From positions 1 through 64,000 of the forward strand of contig NZ_JACSQG010000013.1 in NCBI RefSeq assembly GCF_014836765.1: a stretch of 64,000 nucleotides of DNA. The letters are read 5' to 3'. Shown here piece by piece: positions 6,616 through 16,959 of this stretch. The stretch is from Serpens gallinarum. GTDB lineage: Bacteria; Pseudomonadota; Gammaproteobacteria; Pseudomonadales; Pseudomonadaceae. The first letter of the stretch is position 1. Each line of letters begins with the position of its first letter. The position numbers and the translations under genes were made by a program. The notes under the pieces are model-generated. The model saw only the letters and a program-made list of their open reading frames with translations, was not told the origin of the DNA and did no database searches.

Positions 6616-7869
6616 ATGTTCAGACCTCTTTCCTTCTATATCGGCACGCGGTACACGCGGGCCAGACGCCGCAGCCACTTTGTTTCGTTCATCTCCCTGA
6701 CCTCCATGCTCGGCCTCGCGCTCGGCGTGCTGGTGATGATTGTGGTGCTGTCGGTGATGAATGGCTTCGACCATGAGATGCGCCATCGCGTGCTGGGCAT
6801 GGTGCCCCACGCCAGCCTGGAAACAGGCCAGGCACTGAATGATTGGCCACAACTGGCTCGCCAACTGGACGACCAGCCGCAGGTGCTGGCGGTGGCCCCC
6901 TACACGCAAATGCAGGGGTTGCTGACGCACCAGGGCCAGGTGCAGAAGGTGTTGATCAATGCCGTCGATCCGCGCCTGGAGTCGCAGGTGTCGATCATTG
7001 ATCAGTTCTTTTTACCGGGGCAGGGCAGTCTCGATGCGCTCAAGCCGGGCGAATTCGGCATCGTTATTGGCGACCGTGCGGCGAAGAAGTTCGGCGTCGG
7101 CCTGGGCGACAAGTTGACCTTCGTGGCGCCGGAAGTGGCGGTGACGCCGGCCGGCATGTTTCCGCGCATGAAACGCTTCACGGTGGTTGGCATCTTCCAT
7201 GTGGGTGCCGGTGAAATCGATGGCTTTGTGGCCATGACCCATATCGAGGATGCGGCACGTCTGAAACGCTGGCGCACCGATCAGGTACAGGGGCTGCGTC
7301 TCAAGCTCGATGATCTATTCCAGGCGCCGCGTCTGGCCTGGTCATTGGCCATGCAGTTGGGCGATGACTTCTACGCGCAGGACTGGACTCGCACCCACGG
7401 CAATCTGTACCAAGCGATCCGTATGGAAAAGGCGATCATCGGCCTGCTGTTGCTGCTGATTGTTGCGGTGGCGGCGTTCAACATCATTTCCACCCTGGTG
7501 ATGGTGGTCACCGACAAGAAATCCGATATCGCCATTCTGCGCACCCTGGGCGCGACGCCCGGTCAGATCATGGCGATTTTCATGGTGCAGGGCACGGTGA
7601 TCGGCGTGGTCGGCACCTTGATCGGCGCGTTGCTGGGCATTTTCGCTGCGCTGAATATCAGCAGCTGGATTGCCGCTCTGGAGCGCCTGATGGGGCACAA
7701 ATTTCTCAGTGCCGAGGTGTACTTCATCGATTACCTGCCATCTCAGTTGCTGGCCGCCGATGTGGTGCTGGTCTGCGCCTCGGCGTTGATCCTGAGTTTC
7801 CTTGCCACCCTTTATCCTGCCTGGCGTGCGGCGCGCACCCAACCTGCGGAGGCTTTGCGTTATGAGTGA
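6616..7869 (+). CDS. lolC: Lipoprotein-releasing system permease LolC
   Basis: A 417-residue ABC permease of the MacB/FtsX type. One transmembrane helix near the N-terminus ([19 protein letters not shown]) is followed by a large periplasmic domain and three C-terminal helices ending in the shared tail [17 protein letters not shown]. With LolD and LolE it extracts outer-membrane lipoproteins from the inner membrane and passes them to LolA. ATG 6616 was chosen since [19 protein letters not shown] matches the start of LolE. The stop overlaps lolD by 8 bases (ATGAGTGA). Confidence 0.93.
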   Translation: MFRPLSFYIGTRYTRARRRSHFVSFISLTSMLGLALGVLVMIVVLSVMNGFDHEMRHRVLGMVPHASLETGQALNDWPQLARQLDDQPQVLAVAPYTQMQGLLTHQGQVQKVLINAVDPRLESQVSIIDQFFLPGQGSLDALKPGEFGIVIGDRAAKKFGVGLGDKLTFVAPEVAVTPAGMFPRMKRFTVVGIFHVGAGEIDGFVAMTHIEDAARLKRWRTDQVQGLRLKLDDLFQAPRLAWSLAMQLGDDFYAQDWTRTHGNLYQAIRMEKAIIGLLLLLIVAVAAFNIISTLVMVVTDKKSDIAILRTLGATPGQIMAIFMVQGTVIGVVGTLIGALLGIFAALNISSWIAALERLMGHKFLSAEVYFIDYLPSQLLAADVVLVCASALILSFLATLYPAWRAARTQPAEALRYE

Positions 7870-8545
7870 GAAGGCAGTCCTGAGTTGCCGCAACCTGGGC
7901 AAGCGTTACGAGGAAGGTCCGCAGTCGGTCGAGGTGTTGGCCGATGTGCAACTGGAACTGCATCCGGGCGAGCGTATCGCCATTGTCGGCAGCTCCGGTT
8001 CGGGCAAGAGCACCTTGCTTAACCTCTTGGGCGGCCTGGATACGCCCAGCCATGGCAGTGTCTGGCTGGCCGGCGAAGAGCTTTCGGCGCTGGGTGAAAA
8101 GGCGCGCGGCCTGTTGCGCAATCGGGCGCTGGGCTTCGTGTACCAGTTTCACCATTTGCTGCCCGAGTTCACCGCTCTGGAAAACGTCTGCATGCCGCTG
8201 TTGATCGGTTCTACGCCGATCCCCGAAGCGCGCCAGCGCGCCAGTGCGCTGCTGGAGCGGGTCGGGCTGGGGCATAGGCTCAGCCATAAACCGTCCGAGC
8301 TGTCCGGCGGCGAACGCCAGCGTGTGGCCATTGCCCGGGCGCTGATCAACCAGCCGGCCCTGGTGTTGCTGGACGAGCCCACCGGCAACCTCGACCATCA
8401 CACTGCCCAGGGCATTCAGGAATTGATGCTGGAGCTGAGCAGCTCGCTGCGTACGGCGTTCCTGATCGTCACCCACGACATGCAACTGGCGCGGCAGATG
8501 GATCGGGTGCTGCGCCTGGACGACGGCCGCCTGGTGGCGGAGTAA
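7862..8545 (+). CDS. lolD: Lipoprotein-releasing ATPase LolD
   Basis: A 227-residue ABC ATPase. Walker A GSSGSGKS is at 43–50, the Q-loop in [16 protein letters not shown], the signature LSGGERQ at 147–153, and Walker B LVLLDEP at 167–173. It powers LolC/LolE lipoprotein extraction. The start ATG overlaps the lolC stop, indicating translational coupling. lolE follows after 8 bases. Confidence 0.95.
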   Translation: MSEKAVLSCRNLGKRYEEGPQSVEVLADVQLELHPGERIAIVGSSGSGKSTLLNLLGGLDTPSHGSVWLAGEELSALGEKARGLLRNRALGFVYQFHHLLPEFTALENVCMPLLIGSTPIPEARQRASALLERVGLGHRLSHKPSELSGGERQRVAIARALINQPALVLLDEPTGNLDHHTAQGIQELMLELSSSLRTAFLIVTHDMQLARQMDRVLRLDDGRLVAE

Positions 8546-8553
8546 GGGCGACC

Positions 8554-9798
8554 ATGTTCAGACCTCTACCGCTGTTCATCGGCACCCGCTACACGCGGGC
8601 CAAACGCCGTAATCACTACATTTCCTTTATTTCGCTGACCTCGATGATCGGCCTGGCGCTCGGCGTGCTGGCAATGATCGTGGTGCTGTCGGTAATGAAC
8701 GGCTTCCAGAAGGAAATGAGCGGGCGCATTCTCGGCATGGTGCCCCATGCCGCGCTGTCGGCCGAGCAGCCGCTGAACGACTGGCAGACGGTTGCCGAGC
8801 AGGTGTTGCAGCATCCCGAGGTCAACGCGGCAGTACCGCTGAGCGAGCTGGAGGGCATGCTCACCTACAAGGGCGCCATGCAGCCGATTCAGATCAATGG
8901 CATCGACCCGGCGCTGGAGCCGCAGGTGTCGATCATCGGCGCGCACATGGTGCGCGGACGCCTGACGGATCTGCAGCCGGGCGAGTTCGGGGTGGTGCTG
9001 GGTGAGCTGTCCGCGCGGCGTTTCGGTGTGCGAGTCGGCGACAAGCTGACGCTGATCGTGCCGGAAGCCACGAACTCCGCTTCGGGTATCACGCCGCGCA
9101 TGCAGCGCCTCAATGTGGTGGGCATCTTCAAGGTCGGCGCCGAGCTGGATGGCTCGTTGGCGCTGATCCACATCGCCGATGCCGGCACGATTCTCAAGTT
9201 GCAGCCGGGCCAGGTGCAGAGCGTGCGTATCGCCGTGAACGACCTGTACCTGGCGCCGCAGATCTCCACGGCGTTGGCGACCTCGCTGGGCGCAGGCTAT
9301 CGCGCCACCGACTGGACCCACACTCAGGGCAGCCTGTTCAGCGCGATGCAGATGGAAAAGACCATGATTGGCCTGTTGTTGCTGCTGATCATCGCGGTGG
9401 CGGCGTTCAATATCATCGCCACGCTGATCATGGTGGTGGCTGACAAGCGCACCGATATCGCTATCTTGCGCACCTTGGGCGCCACGCCCGGGCAGATCAT
9501 GGCCACCTTCATGGTCCAGGGCACGGTGATCGGCATTATCGGCACGGTGGTCGGCGCGGTGCTGGGCGTGCTGGCGGCGCTGAATGTCAGTGAGTTGGTG
9601 GGATGGGTGGAGCGCCTGAGCGGCCAGCAGATTCTCAGTTCGGACATCTATTACGTCAGTTACCTGCCCTCCGACCTGCAAGCGCTGGACGTAGTGCTGA
9701 TCTGCACCGCAGCGCTGATCCTGAGTTTCCTGGCTACCCTGTACCCAGCCTGGCGCGCGGCACGTACCCAGCCGGCCGAGGCCTTGCGCTACGAATAA
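8554..9798 (+). CDS. lolE: Lipoprotein-releasing system permease LolE
   Basis: A 414-residue paralogue of the LolC upstream, with the same topology and long identical blocks (for example [20 protein letters not shown] and the C-terminal [17 protein letters not shown]). Divergence is concentrated in the periplasmic domain, where LolC binds LolA and LolE binds the lipoprotein substrate. The strong likeness shows the pair arose by duplication around lolD. It ends before a REP-rich spacer. Confidence 0.93.
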   Translation: MFRPLPLFIGTRYTRAKRRNHYISFISLTSMIGLALGVLAMIVVLSVMNGFQKEMSGRILGMVPHAALSAEQPLNDWQTVAEQVLQHPEVNAAVPLSELEGMLTYKGAMQPIQINGIDPALEPQVSIIGAHMVRGRLTDLQPGEFGVVLGELSARRFGVRVGDKLTLIVPEATNSASGITPRMQRLNVVGIFKVGAELDGSLALIHIADAGTILKLQPGQVQSVRIAVNDLYLAPQISTALATSLGAGYRATDWTHTQGSLFSAMQMEKTMIGLLLLLIIAVAAFNIIATLIMVVADKRTDIAILRTLGATPGQIMATFMVQGTVIGIIGTVVGAVLGVLAALNVSELVGWVERLSGQQILSSDIYYVSYLPSDLQALDVVLICTAALILSFLATLYPAWRAARTQPAEALRYE

Positions 9799-9814
9799 GC
9801 GCCAGACGCGGGCC

Positions 9815-9925
9815 GCGTAGGGCGGCCCGCCGTTAAGCAATAAGACCCACGGAATCCGTAGGGCGGCCTCGCCCGTCGCACGGTGTCGAGGTCGTTGGCG
9901 CGGTGATTTTCGGGCAGCCCGCCGT
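9815..9925 (+). repeat. REP-like hairpin cluster between lolE and comEC
   Basis: Two GTAG-headed elements, GCGTAGGGCGGCCCGCCG (from 9816) and CCGTAGGGCGGCCTCGCCCG (from 9856), are followed by GGGCAGCCCGCC (about 9914) in inverted relation. The second is the reverse complement of the hairpin in the 4526–4760 array. Arrangement in opposite orientations resembles a BIME. It may act as a terminator or mRNA 3' protector for lolCDE. Confidence 0.7.
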
Positions 9926-10013
9926 TTTTTGCACCGCCCGAACTGTAGTCATAACCGCTTCGAACACTTGAGCCGGCCGCAGGACGCCGCCGGCGTTGGC
10001 GGAGTCATCATGC

Positions 10014-12239
10014 ATGCGCACAGGGATGCTTGCGCTCGCTCTGGGTCTGCTGACCCTGCGTTTTCTTCCGGCATTGCCGGACGCGTCCTGGTTGCTTGCC
10101 GGATTCGTCCTCGGGCTGCTGCTGTTACCCTTTCGCAGTTATCCGCTGGGGCTGTTCTGCCTTGGACTGGTGTGGGCCTGCTGGTCGGCGCAGTGGGCGC
10201 TCGATGACCGCCTGGCGCCCGCTTTCGATGGCCGCACCTTGTGGCTGGAAGGTCAGGTGGTCGGGCTGCCTGAACACCGGGATGGCGTGGTGCGTTTCGA
10301 GTTGCGCGACGCGGTTTCCCGGCGCGGCGCGTTGCCCAGCCGGCTGCGTCTGGCTTGGCATGGCGGCCCACCTGTACAGGCCGGCGAGCGCTGGCGGCTG
10401 GCGGTCAATCTCAAGCGTCCCCATGGCCTGGTCAATCCACACGGATTCGATTACGAGGCTTGGCTGTTGGCCAAACGCATCGGTGCGACGGGTTCGGTCA
10501 AGGCGGGCGAGCGCCAAGCGGTTACCCAAGGCCTGAGCGCCTGGCGCGACAGCTTGCGCCAACGTCTGCTGGCGATGCCGGCTTTCGGACGCGAAGGTGG
10601 ACTGGTCGCTTTGGTGCTGGGCGATGGTTCTGGGTTGACGCATACCGATTGGGGCCTGCTACGCGACACCGGCACGGTGCATTTGATGGTGATCTCCGGC
10701 CAGCATATTGGCCTGCTGGCGATGCTGGTTTACGGCCTAATCGCCGGGCTTGCGCGCTGGGGACTCTGGCCGCGAGCGCTGCCCTGGCTGCCGTGGGCGT
10801 GCGGCCTGGCCCTGGCCGCGGCGCTGTTGTACGGGCTGCTGGCCGGGTTTGAAGTCCCGGTGCGGCGCGCCTGTGTGATGCTGGCCGTGGTGCTGCTCTG
10901 GCGCCTGCGTTTTCGACACCTGGGTTTCTGGTCGCCCTTGCTGGCGGCGTTGGTGATCGTCCTGCTCGCCGAACCGCTGGCCAGTCTGCAAGCGGGCTTC
11001 TGGTTGTCCTTTGCTGCCGTGGCGGTGTTGATCCTGGTGTTCAGTGGCCGCCTGGGTGCCTGGAGTGCATGGCGCACCCTGGGACGTGCGCAGTGGACCG
11101 TGGCCATCGGCCTGCTGCCGGTACTGCTGGCGTTGAGTCTGCCGGTGAGTGCCAGCGGGCCGCTGGCCAATCTGATTGCCGTGCCTTGGATCAGCCTGAC
11201 GGTCGTGCCCCTGGCCTTGCTCGCGACCCTGCTGTTGCCCATGCCTTTTGTGGCCGAAGGGATGTGGTGGCTGGCCGGAGGATTACTGGAACTGTTGTTC
11301 GTAATCCTGGCCCACATTGCCGAGTGGCTGCCGGCCTGGCTGGGCAGGGATGTTCCGGTGTGGGCCTGGTTGCTCGGTGTCTTGGGCGTAACGTTGCTAC
11401 TCCTGCCGGGCGCCGTCCCGCTGCGTTGGCTCGGCATCCCCATGCTGCTGGTGCTCATCGCTCCGCCGCGTGACGAGGTGCCGACGGGGCGTGCCCATGT
11501 CTGGTTGCTGGATGTCGGCCAGGGGCTGTCCGTGCTGGTGCGTACGCGCGAGCATGCCTTGCTGTATGACACCGGTGCGCGCTTCGGTGATTTCGATCTG
11601 GGCGAGCGCGTGGTCGTGCCCTCGTTGCGCACATTAGGCATCCAGCGCCTGGATGCACTGCTGCTCAGCCATGCCGATAACGATCATGCCGGCGGCGCAC
11701 AGGCGGTGATCGACGGGGTGACGGTGGGCAAGGTGCTCAGTGGCGAATCTCACAACCTGCCGGCAGCGTTGCAGGCTGGGCCTTGTCAGAGCGGGAAAAC
11801 CTGGGACTGGGACGGCGTGCGGTTTCGGCTATGGCGTTGGCCGCAGGCGCACTCCGGCAATGCCGCCTCCTGTGTGCTGATGGTCGAAGCCGGTGGCGAG
11901 CGCCTGTTGCTCACCGGCGATATCGACGCGCGGGTGGAGGCTGCGTTGCTCGCTTCAGGCTGGGCCCCGCGCGCCGAGTGGCTGCTGGCGCCCCATCATG
12001 GCAGCCGGTTCTCATCCAGCGTGCGTTTTATCCAGGGCGTGGCACCCACCGCGGTGCTATTTGCGCGGGGCGCCCATAACGCCTTCGGGCATCCTCATCC
12101 GTCAGTCGTAGAGCGTTACCGGCAACACGACGTGCAGATCCACGACACTGCTCTCGAGGGTGCTCTTCGCATTGAGCTAGGCGCGTTTGCGCCGCCGCGA
12201 GCATTGCGACAGGAAGCGCGTTTCTGGCGGGAAAAATGA
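10014..12239 (+). CDS. comEC: DNA internalisation/competence protein ComEC
   Basis: A 741-residue polytopic protein in three parts: an N-terminal DUF4131 region with OB-like strands (residues about 50–170), the ComEC membrane core with many helices, and a C-terminal metallo-beta-lactamase domain. The last has LLDVGQGLSVLV, the metal motif SHADNDHAGG, and LLTGDID. It forms the inner-membrane channel for single-stranded DNA uptake; the C-terminal domain may degrade the other strand. ATG 10014 was preferred over the upstream TTG because GGAG at 10001–10004 is well spaced and MRTGMLALALGLL begins a membrane helix. Confidence 0.9.
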   Translation: MRTGMLALALGLLTLRFLPALPDASWLLAGFVLGLLLLPFRSYPLGLFCLGLVWACWSAQWALDDRLAPAFDGRTLWLEGQVVGLPEHRDGVVRFELRDAVSRRGALPSRLRLAWHGGPPVQAGERWRLAVNLKRPHGLVNPHGFDYEAWLLAKRIGATGSVKAGERQAVTQGLSAWRDSLRQRLLAMPAFGREGGLVALVLGDGSGLTHTDWGLLRDTGTVHLMVISGQHIGLLAMLVYGLIAGLARWGLWPRALPWLPWACGLALAAALLYGLLAGFEVPVRRACVMLAVVLLWRLRFRHLGFWSPLLAALVIVLLAEPLASLQAGFWLSFAAVAVLILVFSGRLGAWSAWRTLGRAQWTVAIGLLPVLLALSLPVSASGPLANLIAVPWISLTVVPLALLATLLLPMPFVAEGMWWLAGGLLELLFVILAHIAEWLPAWLGRDVPVWAWLLGVLGVTLLLLPGAVPLRWLGIPMLLVLIAPPRDEVPTGRAHVWLLDVGQGLSVLVRTREHALLYDTGARFGDFDLGERVVVPSLRTLGIQRLDALLLSHADNDHAGGAQAVIDGVTVGKVLSGESHNLPAALQAGPCQSGKTWDWDGVRFRLWRWPQAHSGNAASCVLMVEAGGERLLLTGDIDARVEAALLASGWAPRAEWLLAPHHGSRFSSSVRFIQGVAPTAVLFARGAHNAFGHPHPSVVERYRQHDVQIHDTALEGALRIELGAFAPPRALRQEARFWREK

Positions 12240-12309
12240 GAAGCTCGGCGGTCGGCGTGACCGTGTCCCTATGCTAGAGTGAGCCACTTTTTTGGAGGGG
12301 ATCGCCACC

Positions 12310-12969
12310 GTGTGGGAGTTGGTAAAGTCAGGCGGCTGGATCATGCTGCCGATCATTCTGTGTTCCGTGATGGCCGTGGCCATTATCATCGAGCGGTTCT
12401 GGACGCTGCGGCCGAGCCGCGTCACGCCTCCCCATCTGCTCGGGCTGGTCTGGCGCTGGATCAAGGAAAAAAAGCTGACCAGCGAGCGTCTCAAGGAACT
12501 GCGCGCCCACTCGCCGCTGGGCGTGATCCTCGCTGCCGGACTGGCCAACTCCAAGCATGGCCGCGAGATCATGAAGGAATGCATTGAGGAAGCCGCAGCG
12601 CGGGTCGTTCATGATTTGGAACGCTACCTCAATGCCCTGGGCACCATCGCCGGTATCGCACCCTTGCTGGGCTTGCTCGGCACGGTACTGGGCATGATTG
12701 AAATCTTCAGCTCGTTCATGGGTTCGGGCATGGCCAACGCCCCGCAGCTGGCGGGCGGTATCGCCAAGGCCTTGATCACCACGGCGGCCGGTCTGATCGT
12801 CGCGATCCCGGCGCTGTTCTTCCACCGTTTTCTGCAGCGTCGCGTTGATGAGCTGGTGATGGGCATGGAACAGGAAGCCATCAAGCTGGTGGAGGTGGTG
12901 CAGGGCGACCGTAATGTCGACCTGGCCGAGACGCCTGCTTCCAGCAAGCGCGAGGTTAAAAAGGCGTGA
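12310..12969 (+). CDS. exbB: ExbB/TolQ/MotA-family proton channel protein
   Basis: A 219-residue protein with an N-terminal helix (GGWIMLPIILCSVMAVAII), a cytoplasmic loop, and two further helices in the conserved channel region (GTIAGIAPLLGLLGTVLGMI and ALITTAAGLIVAIPALFFH). It pairs with ExbD to couple proton flow to an outer-membrane task; here no TonB or Tol genes are adjacent, so the partner is uncertain. GTG 12310 is chosen because GGAGGGG (12294–12300) is correctly spaced; the TTG at 12292 is inside that sequence. Overlaps exbD by 4 bases. Confidence 0.88.
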   Translation: MWELVKSGGWIMLPIILCSVMAVAIIIERFWTLRPSRVTPPHLLGLVWRWIKEKKLTSERLKELRAHSPLGVILAAGLANSKHGREIMKECIEEAAARVVHDLERYLNALGTIAGIAPLLGLLGTVLGMIEIFSSFMGSGMANAPQLAGGIAKALITTAAGLIVAIPALFFHRFLQRRVDELVMGMEQEAIKLVEVVQGDRNVDLAETPASSKREVKKA

Positions 12970-13397
12970 AGTTCCGGCGCAAACGACAGGATAACGTCGA
13001 GATCGGCCTGGCGCCGCTGATCGACGTGGTATTCATCCTGCTGCTGTTTTTTGTTGTCACTACGACCTTCACCCGCGAGACGCAGCTGCAGGTTGACTTG
13101 CCTGAGGCGGTCAGCGGTACACCACCGCCAGCGTCCGAACTCAAGCCCCTGGAAGTGGTGATTGGCGCCGACGGCAGCTTTTCGGTGAATGGCCAGGCGC
13201 TGGTGAAAAACGACCTGAACAGTCTGATGACATCGCTGCAGCGGGAATCCGAAGGGGATAGCAGCTTGCCGCTGACCATCAGTGCGGACAGCAAGACACC
13301 GCACCAGGCGGTGATCACCGCCATGGACGCGGCCGGCAAGCTGGGCTTTGCCCACCTGCGCATCACCACTGTCGAGGCCCAGGCGGAACCGCGCTGA
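12966..13397 (+). CDS. exbD: ExbD/TolR-family protein
   Basis: A 143-residue protein with one N-terminal membrane helix ([20 protein letters not shown]) containing the conserved aspartate of the proton path, then a periplasmic domain. The GTG start overlaps the exbB stop, and its own stop TGA shares a base with the lpxK ATG. The exbB–exbD–lpxK coupling suggests a link with envelope assembly, but this is inferred from order only. Confidence 0.88.
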   Translation: MKFRRKRQDNVEIGLAPLIDVVFILLLFFVVTTTFTRETQLQVDLPEAVSGTPPPASELKPLEVVIGADGSFSVNGQALVKNDLNSLMTSLQRESEGDSSLPLTISADSKTPHQAVITAMDAAGKLGFAHLRITTVEAQAEPR

Positions 13398-14398
13398 TGG
13401 CGCTGGCGGATCGACTGCTCTCGGCCTGGTACCGAGGGCATCCCGGCCTGGCGCTGCTGCGTCCCCTGGAGGCGCTGTATCGCCGTGTGGTGGAGCGCAA
13501 GCGGGCCGCTTTTCTGGCCGGCGAGGGCGAGATCTACCGCTCGCCGGTGCCGATCATCGTGGTGGGCAACATCACCGTGGGCGGCACGGGCAAGACGCCA
13601 ATGATTCTCTGGCTGATCGACCATTGCCGCGCGCGCGGCCTGCGTGTCGGTGTGGTCAGTCGCGGCTACGGTGCCAAGCCGCCCAGTTGGCCATGGCGCG
13701 TCACCGCCGAGCAGCCGGCCAGTGAAGCAGGAGACGAGCCATCCCTGATTGTGCGGCGTACCGGCGTGCCGCTGGTGATCGACCCGGATCGTCCGGGCGC
13801 GGTGCGTGCGTTGCTGGCGCAGGAGACGCTGGATGTCATTCTCTGTGACGATGGCTTGCAGCACTATCGCCTGGCCCGAGACCTTGAACTGGTGCTGATC
13901 GATGCGGCCCGTGGCCTGGGCAATCGGCGCTGCCTGCCCGCGGGCCCGCTGCGCGAGCCGGTCGAACGTTTGGCCAGCGTCGATGCGCTGCTCTACAACG
14001 GGGCCGTGGCGGATGAGCCAGACGGCTATGCCTTTACCCTGACTCCGACCGAGCTGGTGCGTGTGGCCAATGGCGAACGGCGACCCTTGAGCCATTTTCC
14101 AGCCGGGCAAGCCCTGCATGCGGTGGCCGGCATCGGCAACCCGCAACGTTTCTTCGCCACCCTCGAAGCGCTAAACTGGCGGCCGATTCCGCATGCCTTC
14201 GCCGACCATGCGCAGTACAGCGCCGAGCAGTTACGATTCAGCCCGTCGTTGCCGCTGCTGATGACCGAAAAAGATGCGGTCAAATGCCGTGACTTTGCCG
14301 CCGACGACTGGTGGTACCTGGCCGTCGATGTTAAGCCTTCACCGGCCTTCGTCGACTGGTTCGACGAGCAACTGGCACGCCTGCTACCCGACCGCTGA
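13397..14398 (+). CDS. lpxK: Tetraacyldisaccharide 4'-kinase LpxK
   Basis: A 333-residue membrane-associated kinase that phosphorylates the 4' position of the lipid A disaccharide precursor to give lipid IVA. The N-terminal membrane-binding helix is near residues 15–30. The P-loop sits in [13 protein letters not shown] and the catalytic region in [22 protein letters not shown]. Length matches the family. It overlaps exbD by one base and precedes the Trm112-like gene and kdsB, grouping LPS precursor genes. Confidence 0.95.
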   Translation: MALADRLLSAWYRGHPGLALLRPLEALYRRVVERKRAAFLAGEGEIYRSPVPIIVVGNITVGGTGKTPMILWLIDHCRARGLRVGVVSRGYGAKPPSWPWRVTAEQPASEAGDEPSLIVRRTGVPLVIDPDRPGAVRALLAQETLDVILCDDGLQHYRLARDLELVLIDAARGLGNRRCLPAGPLREPVERLASVDALLYNGAVADEPDGYAFTLTPTELVRVANGERRPLSHFPAGQALHAVAGIGNPQRFFATLEALNWRPIPHAFADHAQYSAEQLRFSPSLPLLMTEKDAVKCRDFAADDWWYLAVDVKPSPAFVDWFDEQLARLLPDR

Positions 14399-14455
14399 GG
14401 CGCTACGCACAAGGCTGGCGGGCGGTGGCTTTTCCCTGTTCTTGAGGATTTCCCG

Positions 14456-14641
14456 ATGGACCCGAAACTGCTCGATATCCTGGCCTGCCCCGTTTGCAAG
14501 GGCCCACTGCAGCTCAGCACTGACAAGACCGAACTGATCAGCAAGGGCGCCGGGCTTGCCTACCCAATTCGCGACGGCATTCCGGTCATGCTGGAAAGCG
14601 AAGCCCGCACCCTCACAGTCGATGAGCGTCTGGATAAATGA
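14456..14641 (+). CDS. Trm112/YcaR-family small protein
   Basis: A 61-residue protein with one visible CPVCKGPL zinc-knuckle half and the C-terminal signature [17 protein letters not shown] of the Trm112-like (UPF0434) family. Only one CxxC pair is present, as usual for bacterial members. Its exact role is unknown, though relatives activate methyltransferases. It overlaps kdsB by 4 bases and lies between lpxK and kdsB, as in other gammaproteobacteria. Confidence 0.88.
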   Translation: MDPKLLDILACPVCKGPLQLSTDKTELISKGAGLAYPIRDGIPVMLESEARTLTVDERLDK

Positions 14642-15402
14642 GCCAGGCCTATACCGTCGTCATTCCCGCCCGCTATGCCTCCAGCCGCCTGCCTGGCAAG
14701 CCGCTGCAAGACATCGCCGGCAAGCCGATGATCCAGCACGTCTGGGAACAGGCCAGCAAAAGTACCGCGCAGCAAGTGGTCGTGGCGACTGACGATGCGC
14801 GTATCGTGGCGGCCTGTGAAGGGTTTGGCGCCCAGGTGGTGATGACCCGCGCCGACCATAACTCAGGCACCGATCGCCTGGCCGAAGTGGCCAGCCAGTT
14901 GGGCTTGGCCGCCGATGCCATTGTGGTCAACGTGCAGGGTGACGAGCCGCTGATTCCGCCGGCGATCATTGACCAGGTGGCACGCAATCTGGCGGCTCAT
15001 CCGCAGGCTGGCATCGCCACTCTGGCCGAGCCGATCAGCGACATCGAGGCGCTGTTTAATCCCAACGTGGTCAAGGTGGTCAGCGACAAAACCGGCCTGG
15101 CCCTGACCTTTTCGCGCGCACCGATTGCCTGGGCACGTGATGCCTTCGCGCAGAGCCGCGAAACGTTGCCGGCCAATGTGCCCTGGCGTCGACACATCGG
15201 TATTTATGCCTACCGTGCGGGTTTTCTGCAGGATTTCGTCGCCTGGGGCCCATGCTGGCTGGAAGACACAGAGTGCCTGGAGCAATTGCGTGCCCTTTGG
15301 CATGGCGTGCGCATCCATGTCGACGATGCGCTGGAAGCGCCGCCCGCGGGCGTGGATACCGCTGAAGATCTGGAGCGCGTGCGGCGCATTCTGGGAGCGT
15401 GA
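14638..15402 (+). CDS. kdsB: 3-deoxy-manno-octulosonate cytidylyltransferase
   Basis: A 254-residue enzyme that activates Kdo as CMP-Kdo for the LPS inner core. The nucleotidyltransferase N-terminal loop is [15 protein letters not shown], and metal/substrate motifs include [11 protein letters not shown] and [13 protein letters not shown]. Length is normal. It overlaps the preceding Trm112-like gene by 4 bases; the phosphatase gene follows after 2 bases. Confidence 0.95.
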   Translation: MSQAYTVVIPARYASSRLPGKPLQDIAGKPMIQHVWEQASKSTAQQVVVATDDARIVAACEGFGAQVVMTRADHNSGTDRLAEVASQLGLAADAIVVNVQGDEPLIPPAIIDQVARNLAAHPQAGIATLAEPISDIEALFNPNVVKVVSDKTGLALTFSRAPIAWARDAFAQSRETLPANVPWRRHIGIYAYRAGFLQDFVAWGPCWLEDTECLEQLRALWHGVRIHVDDALEAPPAGVDTAEDLERVRRILGA

Positions 15403-15404
15403 TA

Positions 15405-15866
15405 ATGAAGGTCTTGTTTGTCTGCATGGGTAATATCTGCCGCTCGCCAACCGCCGAGGGCGTGTTTCGTCATCGCGTGCGTGCAGCGGGACTGGAGTCG
15501 CGCATCGTCATCGACTCGGCGGGTACCGAGGAGTGGCATGCTGGCAAGGCGCCGGATCGACGCTCCAGCCAGGCTGCCGCGCGGCGCGGCTATGACCTCA
15601 CCGCCCAGCGGGCACGTCAGGTGGAGGCAGAGGATTTTCAGCGCTTCGACCTGATTCTGGCCATGGATCATGACAACCTGATACGCCTGCGCGCGGCGCG
15701 GCCTGAGCAAGCCAGTGCCGAGATGGACCTGCTGCTGCGCCGCTACGGCCTGGGTGAGATCGTTCCCGATCCCTATTACGGGGGCGACGAGGGGTTTGAG
15801 CATGTTCTTGATCTGCTCGAGCAGGCCGCCGATGCCTTGCTCGACGAAATCAAGGGGCGGCTGTGA
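15405..15866 (+). CDS. Low-molecular-weight protein tyrosine phosphatase
   Basis: A 153-residue LMW-PTP with the P-loop C7-M-G-N-I-C-R13-S near the N-terminus and the general-acid loop VPDPYYGG. These enzymes dephosphorylate tyrosine kinases in exopolysaccharide systems or low-molecular-weight substrates; the substrate here is unknown. ATG 15405 is favoured over the GTG at 15399 because KVLFVCMGNICRSP normally starts the fold. It overlaps murB by 4 bases. Confidence 0.92.
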   Translation: MKVLFVCMGNICRSPTAEGVFRHRVRAAGLESRIVIDSAGTEEWHAGKAPDRRSSQAAARRGYDLTAQRARQVEAEDFQRFDLILAMDHDNLIRLRAARPEQASAEMDLLLRRYGLGEIVPDPYYGGDEGFEHVLDLLEQAADALLDEIKGRL

Positions 15867-16882
15867 GTCTACTGCTCAAGGAGCACCTGTCTCTCAAACC
15901 TTTCAATACCTTTGGCGTGGATGTCTGCGCGCAGTTGTTCGCCGAGGCCCATGACGAAGCGCACGTGCGCGAAGCGCTAGCACTGGCCGCGCAGCGCGCA
16001 CTGCCGCTGTTGGTCATTGGCGGTGGCAGCAACTTGCTGCTAACCAAGGATGTAGAAGCGCTGGTGCTGCGCATGGCCAGTCTTGGCCGACGCATATTGA
16101 GTGATGATGACCAGCGCGTGGTGGTCGAAGCCGAAGCCGGTGAGCCCTGGCATCCCTTCGTCCTATGGACACTGGAGCAGGGCCTGGTCGGCCTGGAAAA
16201 CCTCAGCTTGATCCCTGGCACGGTGGGCGCTGCGCCGATGCAGAACATCGGTGCCTACGGGGTGGAGATCAAGGATGTGTTCGCCGGCTTGACTGCGCTT
16301 GACCGAGAAACCGGCGAGGTGCGCGACTTTGCCTTGGAAGATTGCGCATTCGGCTATCGTGACAGCCTGTTCAAGCAACAGCCTGGCCGCTGGCTGATCC
16401 TGCGGGTGCGCTTTGTTCTTCAGCGTCACTCAACCCTGCACCTGGACTACGGCCCGATTCGTCAGCGACTGGAGGCGCAAGGGGTCCAGGCGCCTACGGC
16501 GCTGGATGTCAGCCGGGCGGTATGTGAAATACGCAGTGAAAAACTGCCCGATCCGGCGCGTCTGGGCAATGCCGGCAGCTTTTTCAAGAATCCTCTGGTG
16601 GCGGCTCCCCTGGCCGAACGACTACGCGCTGAGCATCCCGACCTGGTGGCTTATCCGGCTGCGAATGACCAAGTGAAGCTGGCGGCCGGCTGGTTGATCG
16701 AACGAGCTGGCTGGAAGGGGTTTCGCGACGGTGACGCCGGTGTACATGCACGCCAAGCGCTGGTGCTGGTCAATTATGGTCAAGCCACCGGTAGTCAATT
16801 GCTGAGCCTGGCACGGCGCATACAGGCGGATATCACCACGAAATTCGGCGTGACACTGGAAATCGAGCCGAACGTTCTTTGA
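15863..16882 (+). CDS. murB: UDP-N-acetylenolpyruvoylglucosamine reductase
   Basis: A 339-residue flavoenzyme that reduces UDP-GlcNAc-enolpyruvate to UDP-MurNAc in peptidoglycan synthesis. FAD-binding elements are LVIGGGSNLLLTKDV and IPGTVGAAPMQNIGAYGVEI. The catalytic serine loop is GNAGSFFKNP. Length fits the type I (E. coli-like) MurB. The GTG start overlaps the phosphatase stop by 4 bases. It is the last gene of the rightward lolC–murB run and converges with rne. Confidence 0.95.
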   Translation: MSLLLKEHLSLKPFNTFGVDVCAQLFAEAHDEAHVREALALAAQRALPLLVIGGGSNLLLTKDVEALVLRMASLGRRILSDDDQRVVVEAEAGEPWHPFVLWTLEQGLVGLENLSLIPGTVGAAPMQNIGAYGVEIKDVFAGLTALDRETGEVRDFALEDCAFGYRDSLFKQQPGRWLILRVRFVLQRHSTLHLDYGPIRQRLEAQGVQAPTALDVSRAVCEIRSEKLPDPARLGNAGSFFKNPLVAAPLAERLRAEHPDLVAYPAANDQVKLAAGWLIERAGWKGFRDGDAGVHARQALVLVNYGQATGSQLLSLARRIQADITTKFGVTLEIEPNVL

Positions 16883-16959
16883 GCGTGGGGCGACGCCGTG
16901 GTTGCGGATGTTAACAGCAGAGTAGGGCACCGTCGCTCACTCCAGGTAGCAGGGCTCAA

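Noticed and set aside
6616-9798. LolC and LolE likeness as a recent tandem duplication or assembly error
   Set aside because: They flank lolD and differ throughout the periplasmic domain; the LolC–LolD–LolE arrangement is normal.
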